Assembly: GCA_021772555.1 (NCBI GenBank)
Contig: JAJFLT010000028.1
Coordinates: 1-5,054, forward strand
DNA from: Opitutales bacterium
Lineage (GTDB): Bacteria > Verrucomicrobiota > Verrucomicrobiia > Opitutales > UBA2987
Reading direction: 5' to 3'
Length of the DNA: 5,054 nt
A program made the translations under genes and the position numbers. Shown piece by piece: positions 1 to 5,054 of this stretch; positions within the stretch are counted from its first letter, which is position 1, and the number at the start of each line of letters is the position of its first letter. The notes under the pieces are model-generated. The model saw nothing but the letters and a program-made list of their open reading frames with translations. It did no database searches and was not told the DNA's origin.

Positions 1-71
1 GAATACCTTACTTCACTCAAAGGAGACGTCACAGTTGAATCCGCCAGGGTAGATTTCTTGCTCGCGCTCAT
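1..71 (-). CDS. Possible start of a gene leaving the left edge (partial, unidentified)
   Basis: From an ATG at 71-69 on the minus strand an open frame of 23 codons runs to the window edge with no stop. It begins MSASKKSTLADSTVTS, a Ser/Thr-rich, polar start with no signal peptide or membrane segment. It lies 50 bp downstream of the receiver gene in the same direction, with no terminator visible between them, so it could be the next gene of that transcription unit. The upstream sequence GAGAAAG, 8 nt before the ATG, is only a weak ribosome binding site. An alternative reading exists: plus-strand frame 1 is open from the edge to a TAG at 88-90 (ending ALISGSFS) and could be the tail of a gene entering from the left. 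The fragment is too short to identify or to decide between these readings. Confidence 0.3.
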   Translation of the reverse strand, partial: MSASKKSTLADSTVTSPLSEVRY

Positions 72-121
72 ATCAGGATCTTTCTCGTAGCCGGGAGAGT
101 AATATTATTAGGCAAGGATCA

Positions 122-505
122 TTAATCTTCCCATATTTGAGAAAACACGTCCTTGAAAATCTCAATCATCTCCTCCCTTAAAGTATCTTTGCGAATGTAA
201 TAAGAGGCACCCTCTTCTCCGCTTTTTTCCACCGCCTTGCGCGATGCCTGGGCCGTCAGCATGATGACAACTGCATCTGGGTCGATCTCCACGATTTTCG
301 GCAGGGCGGCCAAACCATCCATATTGGGCATATTGATGTCCAGTAATACCAGGTCCGGTTTTTCCCGCCGGTATATTTCGATGGCGGGTGCCCCGTCATC
401 CGCCTCGAAGAAGGTTTCCACCCCAAGTCGTTTTAAAATGGCCTTGAGGTAAAGCCGGATGTGGGCCTCGTCGTCAACTAGAAGAACAGATTTTGGTCCT
501 GCCAT
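122..505 (-). CDS. Single-domain CheY-like response regulator
   Basis: This 127-residue protein is a stand-alone receiver (REC) domain with no output domain, so it probably acts in the cytoplasm by binding a partner protein when phosphorylated. The receiver landmarks are visible: acidic pair D11-D12 (VLLVDDE), phosphoacceptor D56 (DLVLLDINMPNMDG), the switch Thr T84 (IMLTA) and the conserved Lys K106. K106 is followed by Asp (IRKDT) instead of the usual Pro, a departure from the KP motif. The ATG at 505 is chosen over an in-frame TTG at 526 because GAGG sits 8 nt upstream of the ATG, whereas the TTG has a GAGG only 4 nt away, and because MAGPKSVLLVDDE is a normal receiver start. The gene is divergent from the PilB/GspE-like gene at 648 and shares its upstream region. 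Cognate kinase unknown; the kinases at 2373-5054 are candidates by proximity only. Confidence 0.93.
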   Translation of the reverse strand: MAGPKSVLLVDDEAHIRLYLKAILKRLGVETFFEADDGAPAIEIYRREKPDLVLLDINMPNMDGLAALPKIVEIDPDAVVIMLTAQASRKAVEKSGEEGASYYIRKDTLREEMIEIFKDVFSQIWED

Positions 506-513
506 ATGAAATG

Positions 514-517
514 CCTC
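514..517 (-). promoter_or_regulatory. Ribosome binding site deciding the receiver gene start
   Basis: GAGG on the minus strand, 8 nt before the ATG at 505-503. It supports that ATG over the in-frame TTG at 526-524, which lies upstream of this site. Confidence 0.55.
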
Positions 518-557
518 GTTTATCAATTTGCCTCAGCCAAGGTTGTCCAAACCATGC

Positions 558-567
558 TAAAGCTTTA
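558..567. repeat. Perfect 10-bp palindrome in the divergent intergenic region
   Basis: TAAAGCTTTA is fully self-complementary and lies about midway between the two divergent start codons (505 and 648). It is upstream of the proposed rightward promoter. It could be half of an operator or chance; a single short AT-rich palindrome is weak evidence. Confidence 0.3.
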
Positions 568-586
568 ATAATGACAAGGAAATAAA

Positions 587-614
587 TTGCCGTAAGGCTA
601 GTCAAGGCTATAAG
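587..614 (+). promoter_or_regulatory. Candidate sigma70-type promoter for the PilB/GspE-like gene
   Basis: A -35-like box TTGCCG (587-592, 4 of 6 consensus bases) is separated by 16 bp from a -10-like box TATAAG (609-614, 5 of 6). Transcription would begin near 620-622 and give a leader of about 27 nt before the ATG at 648. A weaker alternative, TTGTCC (543-548) with TTAATA (565-570), also has 16-bp spacing. No sigma54 -24/-12 element was seen. Assigned by eye from consensus. Confidence 0.4.
594..610 (+). repeat. 7-bp direct repeat inside the candidate promoter
   Basis: AAGGCTA occurs at 594-600 and again at 604-610, a period of exactly 10 bp (one helical turn). Both copies lie in the spacer and -10 region of the proposed promoter, where a bound regulator could affect RNA polymerase. 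Direct repeats in this phase resemble binding sites of some response regulators, but no regulator with a DNA-binding domain is present in the window, so the role is inferred. Confidence 0.4.
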
Positions 615-647
615 AGATAAGGTCTTTTAAGTAAAACAGCCAAGAGG

Positions 648-2354
648 ATGAGCCAAAATAAAGTAAACGAAGTTTTTTTGCAACTTGTCGAGGAGGCGCA
701 AATCAGGCCTTCCGAAAGCGACTTGCGGGCCCACGACATCATCGCAGAGGAGGGAACGCTCGACTATCTCGAAGCCGCTGTTAAAGCCGGGCTGCTACCC
801 AAGGACACCGGCTGTAAACTCTGGGGTAAGACCCTTGGGTTCGCCTATATCAACCCGCTAACCAGTATCGTAACGGAGGAGGCCATGCAAAAACTTCCCC
901 TCGATGCGAGCCGACGGCACAAGGCTTTGGGGTTATATTTTCTGGCCGATGTTTTAACGGTGGCCATGGCCGAGCCGGAAGATGGCGAAACGATGGCCCA
1001 ACTTCAATCCATTGCCGGCTGCAAAATCAGCCCCGTATTTTCTTTGCCCTGTGAAATCTTTGATGCCATCGAAGTACAATTCTCCAATGTTGAAAGACTG
1101 GCCCAATCGATGGCCACATTGGAAAAATCGGACCACCTTCATTTAGCCGGACAGTCCGAGGACAATATGGCCAGTTTCAGCCAATCCCGGAGCCTTGTTT
1201 CCATTTTCGATACGTTACTGTTTCTGGCCATCAAGGCGAAAACCAGCCAAATTCATCTTGAGCCCCAGAAAAACATGACTCAGGTTCGCTTTCGATGCCA
1301 GGGCCGGTTAATTGACCAGTTGAAACTACCGTTGATCATCCACAAGGCGCTTGTCACCCGGTTGGGCGCACTTTGTAACCTGGAAAGCAGGCAGGGCGGG
1401 TATTCCATTGAAAAGGGATCTTTTATTCTCGGGATTGGCGCGGGCAAAGCCTCCTTCCTGGTTTCTTTCCTCCCCTCCATCCATGGCGTCAAGGTGGTGA
1501 TTTCAGTTCGCTTGACGAAAAGTTACAGCATTGTGGAGAGTCTCGACGAGATGCTCATGTCCGCCGCAAACCATAGACAACTCAGCGAAATGATCGCCCG
1601 TTCAAACGGTCTGCTTTTGTTGGCGGGGAGGCCCGAAAGCGGCGTTGCGGATCTTTTCAATGCCATTGTCAAAGAGCTTTCCACAACCAAAAGAAGCATC
1701 CATATTCTGGAAGATTTCGTTGAGGTACAGTGGCCCGGCTTGACCCAGTCCCTCTGTCATCGGGACCCCGGCAGTCCCGATAGTTCATCCGCGCTATTGA
1801 AGGCGCTCATAAATCAGGATGTGGATGTAATCGGTGTGCGCGGAATGGACGACTCCGGGACCATGCGCCATGCCGTCGAGGCTTCCCTCTGTGGGCATTT
1901 AGTCATAGCCACAATTTCCAGTAACGACATTTGCGATGCCCTGGCCAGGCTATGCCTTATGGGGATCGATCCCGAGTCGTTGGCCGGAACGCTTTTGGGT
2001 GTGGTCAGTCGTCGGCACGTTCGTCGCATCTGCGGCAGTTGTAAACAAGCCTACGAACCTTCACCTGATATTTTGGAAAAGTATTTTTCCGATTGGAAAA
2101 AACGGGAAGTCATTTTTTATCGAGGTGAGGGCTGTGACATTTGCCAAAATACCGGCTATCACGGACGCATCACCCTTTTCGAACTTTTGCGGACGGATGA
2201 CAAAATCCAAACCATTATTGCCGAAAAGCCTGGCAGCTTGGAAGCTTATGCCGGAGCCATCGGCCGCAACTGGCATCCCATTCGCTATGACGGGTTGTTA
2301 AAAGCCCTCCTCGGCCTGACTACCATCGAAGAAGTGGAAAAAGCTTCCCGCTAA
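648..2354 (+). CDS. Catalytically degenerate PilB/GspE/MshE-family protein (predicted pseudo-ATPase)
   Basis: The 568-residue protein has the layout and normal length of type II secretion/type IV pilus assembly ATPases. Residues ~30-145 match the GspE N-terminal (MshEN-type) domain, with LPLDASRRHKALGL and VLTVAMAEP in place; ~180-290 match the N2 subdomain (SQIHLEP, VRFR); ~300-568 match the ATPase core. The catalytic parts are altered. The Walker A position (327-335) reads GRPESGVAD, losing the Lys and Thr of GPTGSGKTT. The Walker B region (391-402) reads DVDVIGVRGMDD, with Gly399 replacing the Glu of VGEIRD. In the His box, Ser424 replaces the His of LHTND. The RVS arginine of N2 is Leu271, and the RLPQDGR loop is SRQGGYS. 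Asp-box residues E355, D356 and E359 remain. The zinc motif C462-x2-C465/C496-x2-C499 and the following TGYHGR are intact. ATP hydrolysis is therefore unlikely. A role as regulator or partner of an active PilB/GspE is inferred. The ATG is the only start in the open stretch upstream, but AAGAGG abuts it with no spacer. Confidence 0.93.
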   Translation: MSQNKVNEVFLQLVEEAQIRPSESDLRAHDIIAEEGTLDYLEAAVKAGLLPKDTGCKLWGKTLGFAYINPLTSIVTEEAMQKLPLDASRRHKALGLYFLADVLTVAMAEPEDGETMAQLQSIAGCKISPVFSLPCEIFDAIEVQFSNVERLAQSMATLEKSDHLHLAGQSEDNMASFSQSRSLVSIFDTLLFLAIKAKTSQIHLEPQKNMTQVRFRCQGRLIDQLKLPLIIHKALVTRLGALCNLESRQGGYSIEKGSFILGIGAGKASFLVSFLPSIHGVKVVISVRLTKSYSIVESLDEMLMSAANHRQLSEMIARSNGLLLLAGRPESGVADLFNAIVKELSTTKRSIHILEDFVEVQWPGLTQSLCHRDPGSPDSSSALLKALINQDVDVIGVRGMDDSGTMRHAVEASLCGHLVIATISSNDICDALARLCLMGIDPESLAGTLLGVVSRRHVRRICGSCKQAYEPSPDILEKYFSDWKKREVIFYRGEGCDICQNTGYHGRITLFELLRTDDKIQTIIAEKPGSLEAYAGAIGRNWHPIRYDGLLKALLGLTTIEEVEKASR

Positions 2355-2372
2355 CCATCCTGCAAATTTTGA

Positions 2373-3566
2373 TCAGGAACCCGTCTTGGGAGTGGGTAAT
2401 TCAAAAATGAAGGAACAGCCGTTTCCCCATTCGGATTCGGCCCAAATGCGTCCCTCGTGCAAATCAATCAACTGTTTGACAATGGACAAACCTAGACCGG
2501 TGGAGGTCTCTCCACCCGTGGGACGGGCCGATAATTTTTGAAATTTTCCGAATAATTTACTCATCTCCTCCGGTTTCAAGCCAGGACCTTCGTCCTTGAT
2601 GGAACAGCGGATTGTCTCGGCTCCATTCTGACCTTCCGATAGCTTTATCCATATCCGTTTGTCACGCGGTGAAAACTTGATCGCATTACTGACTAGATTG
2701 TCGATTACTTCGCGAATACGTCCTAGATCGGCCTCAATTATAAAATTGCCACCGGATTCGACCACCAAATCAATATTTTTCACTTTGGCCTGTTCTCGGC
2801 TCAATTTAACGATGTCGGCAACGATTTTTTGCAGATCGCATGATTCTTTGCGCAATTGCACATGCCCACTTTCCAACGCTTCGGTGTTGAGCAGATTGTT
2901 GACGATGGCAAACATGTGTATGGAGGCTTTTTCAACCCCTTGAAGCATTTCCAGGGCTTCAGTGTCCAAATTGTTTTCGGAATCGGACGCATCCTCCACC
3001 ATGTCTTTGAGCAATCCCGAAAGTCCGGCAATTGCGGCCAGCGGGTTTTTCAAATCATGGGCCGCGATTCCCAGGAATTCGCTTTTCTTCTCATTCAGTA
3101 TTTCCAATTCCTGATTCTTGTCCGATAATTCGTCGTAGGCTTTCTTCAAACTTTCCCGGGCCCGCTTTAATTCCATCTGCGTAGTCACACGGGCAATGAG
3201 TTCGCCCGTGCGAAAGGGTTTGGTCACATAATCGACGCCGCCCGATTCGAAGGCCTGCACAATATCTTCCGTTTCCGTTTTCGCCGTCAGGAAAATCACC
3301 GGCACATGGACCAAGCTCTCGATTTTTTTTAAACGTGTGCAAACCTCATAGCCGTCCATGCCGGGCATCATGACATCGAGCAGTATCACATCGGGCGGGT
3401 CCTGCTCGGCCAGTTCCAAGGCGCGTTGGCCGTTTTTGGCAAAGGCGATGTCGTATCCGTTATCCTCCAACAGGCTACCAACCAATTGCAGGTTTTTAGC
3501 TTTGTCGTCCACCACCAGGATAAAGGGAGGGTTATCCTCCTCGGCTGTTTGTTTTTCGGTTATCAT
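2373..3566 (-). CDS. Receiver-histidine kinase (REC-HisKA-HATPase), no membrane segment
   Basis: This complete 397-residue protein has a receiver domain at the N-terminus (residues ~15-130: D20-D21, phosphoacceptor D64 in ILLDVMMPGMDG, T94, K116 in TKPF). A charged coiled-coil linker follows (~130-163), then a HisKA dimerisation domain with phosphorylatable H170 (AAHDLKNPLAA) and an HATPase_c domain with N box N290/N294 (DNLVSNAIKFS), G1 box DEGPG (325-329), F box LFGKF and G2 box STGLGL (355-360). All catalytic motifs are present, so an active cytoplasmic kinase is expected. It has no sensor or membrane segment, so its input is probably phosphorylation of its own receiver by another kinase, which would place it mid-relay. 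The start ATG lies 28 bp after the stop of the hybrid kinase gene, in the same direction, implying one operon. No clear ribosome binding site precedes it. It converges on the PilB/GspE-like gene with 18 bp between stops and no visible terminator. Confidence 0.95.
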   Translation of the reverse strand: MITEKQTAEEDNPPFILVVDDKAKNLQLVGSLLEDNGYDIAFAKNGQRALELAEQDPPDVILLDVMMPGMDGYEVCTRLKKIESLVHVPVIFLTAKTETEDIVQAFESGGVDYVTKPFRTGELIARVTTQMELKRARESLKKAYDELSDKNQELEILNEKKSEFLGIAAHDLKNPLAAIAGLSGLLKDMVEDASDSENNLDTEALEMLQGVEKASIHMFAIVNNLLNTEALESGHVQLRKESCDLQKIVADIVKLSREQAKVKNIDLVVESGGNFIIEADLGRIREVIDNLVSNAIKFSPRDKRIWIKLSEGQNGAETIRCSIKDEGPGLKPEEMSKLFGKFQKLSARPTGGETSTGLGLSIVKQLIDLHEGRIWAESEWGNGCSFIFELPTPKTGS

Positions 3567-3594
3567 GGTATTGAATTGTAGGTTTTCTAATGAA

Positions 3595-5054
3595 TTAAAG
3601 AAGGCGCTTCAATGCATTAATCAAGTCGGGATACCGCGAGAGTTTCATCCCCATTTGATCGACGTCGAAGCTGTCCACCGCCAGGGCCAGGTCTTGGGAA
3701 AACTGTTTGACTAATGGCAAATCATATTCGCCGCCCAAATCGCTCAATTTTTGGGAGAAGTTTTTGATCGGTCCTATGCGGGAACGTTTGCTCGTTTGCT
3801 CCCATTCGCGCATAAAGTCACCTTCCAGGATTTCCAGCGCCAGGGGAAGCTTTTCCAGGATGGCGGAAGGCAATGCCTCACTGTCCTGTTGGATTTCAGA
3901 ATTATCGGTCCCGATTTTCGCTTCTTCACTACTCTCAGCGTGGTCGCTGGGCAGGAATTTAGCCAGTGCATTGATCAATTGGTTTCTGCCCACCGGTTTG
4001 TGCAGGAAACCATTGATTTTGAGCTCTTCATATAACTTTTCTTTGTCCGATGCGATGGAGGCGGTCAGAATAATTATGGGCATGTCCATGGTTGATGGAT
4101 TTTGGCGTATGAGGCGGGTGGAGTCCTTTCCATCCAATACCGGCATGGAAATATCCATCAATACCAGGTCGGGTTTGTGTTCGAAAGCCATATCGGCGCC
4201 CACCTGGCCGTTTTCCGCAATTAGAGTGTTTAAACCGGAATTATGCAAAAATTCCTGGATCAATTCACGGTTCATGGCGTTGTCCTCAACAATCAAAACG
4301 GTGGCCGGTTGAAATTGAACCTCCGCAATGGGTCCTTCAATTGGAACTTCGCCATCCATTTCCTGCACCGCGGGCACTTCCAGTCCTTTCAGGCAAACGG
4401 TGAATTTGCTTCCTTTGCCACGTTCGCTTTGCAAGGTGATCTCGCCGCCCATTGCTTCCACCAGCCGGCGGGAAATTGCCAAACCCAATCCGGTCCCGCC
4501 GAATTGTCTGGTCCTTTGGCCACTTTGCTGGACAAAAGCCTCAAATATGCGGCCCTGGTCCTCCTCGGCAATGCCGATACCGGAATCCGCGACCGTAAAT
4601 TCCAGGTCCAGGGTACTTTGGTCCATTTGAGTATATTCTGTAGAGAGAGTGAGAGAGACATAGCCTTTTTCCGTAAACTTGATGGCGTTTCCCAACAGGT
4701 TGAAAAGCACCTGGCGCAAGCGCACCTCGTCGAGAAGAACATGCCGGGGGACGGACGGAGCGATCTCTATATTCAGGGCAAGACCTTTTTCCTTGGTTTT
4801 TATTTCAAAAATACGTCCAACCTCTCTCAAAACTTCAGGTACATCGACCGGCTCATAATCCAGGGTAAGTTTGCCAGCCTCGATTTTAGACAAATCGAGC
4901 AAGTCGTTAATCAAGCTGAGCAGGGTTTTCCCCCCCGATCGAATCGATGAAAGGAAGCGTTTTTGCCTGGGTTCTGTGACTTCTTTTTCGAGCAATTCAC
5001 TGAAGCCCAAAATGGCATTCATGGGCGTGCGTATTTCGTGGCTCATATTGGCCA
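3595..5054 (-). CDS. Hybrid histidine kinase, C-terminal part (HisKA-HATPase-REC-histidine-free helical tail)
   Basis: The gene runs in from the right edge. The frame continues upstream of the first visible Met (5046) through GCC AAT, giving ANMSHEIRTPMNAILG, so this Met is inside the H box and the sensor part is missing. Numbered from that Met: phosphorylatable H3, N box N116/N120 (LFNLLGNAIKFT), G1 box DSGIG (154-158), F box FEAF (168-171) and G2 box GGTGLGLA (183-190). A receiver domain follows at ~248-365 (E254-D255, phosphoacceptor D298 in LVLMDISMP, T328, K350). A tail of about 115 residues ends the protein; after H369 it has no histidine. Its last ~90 residues (FSQKLSDLG, FDVDQM, YPDLINAL) look like the helical C-terminal extension of many hybrid kinases and resemble an Hpt fold without its histidine. 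It is upstream of and probably co-transcribed with the receiver-kinase gene. The kinase and receiver appear active by motif. Confidence 0.94.
   Translation of the reverse strand, partial: ANMSHEIRTPMNAILGFSELLEKEVTEPRQKRFLSSIRSGGKTLLSLINDLLDLSKIEAGKLTLDYEPVDVPEVLREVGRIFEIKTKEKGLALNIEIAPSVPRHVLLDEVRLRQVLFNLLGNAIKFTEKGYVSLTLSTEYTQMDQSTLDLEFTVADSGIGIAEEDQGRIFEAFVQQSGQRTRQFGGTGLGLAISRRLVEAMGGEITLQSERGKGSKFTVCLKGLEVPAVQEMDGEVPIEGPIAEVQFQPATVLIVEDNAMNRELIQEFLHNSGLNTLIAENGQVGADMAFEHKPDLVLMDISMPVLDGKDSTRLIRQNPSTMDMPIIILTASIASDKEKLYEELKINGFLHKPVGRNQLINALAKFLPSDHAESSEEAKIGTDNSEIQQDSEALPSAILEKLPLALEILEGDFMREWEQTSKRSRIGPIKNFSQKLSDLGGEYDLPLVKQFSQDLALAVDSFDVDQMGMKLSRYPDLINALKRLL

Noticed and set aside
1..90. 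Plus-strand open frame ending at a TAG (88-90), with a stretch GDVTVESA loosely like a kinase C-terminus
   Set aside because: Only 29 codons are visible, the similarity is short and does not continue into the usual kinase ending, and a minus-strand start overlaps it; it cannot be called.
506..526. Upstream TTG start adding seven residues to the receiver protein
   Set aside because: The GAGG before it is only 4 nt away, whereas the ATG at 505 has GAGG at 8 nt and gives a standard receiver N-terminus.
1936..2301. 121-codon plus-strand frame overlapping the PilB/GspE-like gene
   Set aside because: It is an out-of-frame shadow of the zinc-motif region, whose conserved motifs are in the main frame.
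2355..2372. Possible bidirectional terminator between the convergent stops
   Set aside because: The gap is only 18 bp and neither it nor the gene ends beside it hold a strong GC-rich stem followed by a T run; only very weak stems (GGAA/TTCC near 2337, ACCC/GGGT near 2379-2397) were found.
3526..3540. Small inverted repeat GGAGG/CCTCC with a 5-nt loop just inside the receiver-kinase gene
   Set aside because: It is a 5-bp stem inside codons 9-14, with no start codon at usable distance from the internal GGAGG and no poly-T; no regulatory or terminator role can be supported.
4642..4658. Imperfect AG dinucleotide repeat, (AG)4-T-(GA)4
   Set aside because: It lies in frame in the HATPase domain and codes for a normal beta-strand segment (VSLTLSTEY); it is short and interrupted, so a chance product of Ser/Leu codons is more likely than a variable repeat.
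4243..4950. Long plus-strand open frame (235 codons) opposite the hybrid kinase
   Set aside because: It is the antisense shadow of a gene with unmistakable kinase and receiver motifs; its translation shows no recognisable domain.

Overview
The window carries four substantial protein-coding genes and the edge of a possible fifth. Three, and probably the fifth, are on the minus strand; one long gene is on the plus strand. Base composition looks mixed, near 50% GC by eye. The many multidomain two-component proteins, plus a PilB/GspE-type relative placed among them, suggest a Gram-negative bacterium rich in signalling genes. A Desulfobacterota (Deltaproteobacteria)-like source is my best guess, but this rests on protein style and no phylogenetic marker is present.

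Layout from left to right. Positions 1-121 hold no complete gene; a short open frame starting at 71 on the minus strand may be the start of a gene running off the left edge. A stand-alone CheY-like receiver protein follows on the minus strand (122-505). A divergent intergenic region of about 140 bp (506-647) contains a plausible sigma70-type promoter facing right, a 7-bp direct repeat with a 10-bp period inside that promoter, and a 10-bp palindrome. Next, on the plus strand (648-2354), is a 568-residue protein with the fold of type IV pilus/type II secretion assembly ATPases (PilB/GspE/MshE) but with nearly all catalytic residues replaced. It converges, with only 18 bp between stop codons and no visible terminator, on a minus-strand pair: a receiver-histidine kinase (2373-3566), and 28 bp upstream of that a hybrid histidine kinase-receiver protein (3595 to the right edge, N-terminus missing).

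How they may work together: the two kinases look like one transcription unit transcribed leftward (hybrid kinase first, receiver-kinase second). They provide two kinase cores and two receivers but no recognisable histidine phosphotransfer domain and no DNA-binding output. The hybrid kinase ends in a helical, Hpt-like tail that contains no histidine at all. The single-domain receiver at 122-505 is also without an output domain and is divergent from the ATPase-like gene. A reasonable inference, not shown by the sequence, is that this locus controls a type IV pilus or secretion-like machine by protein contact, with the inactive ATPase homologue as a regulatory or structural subunit. The inactive ATPase is the most noteworthy item in the window.
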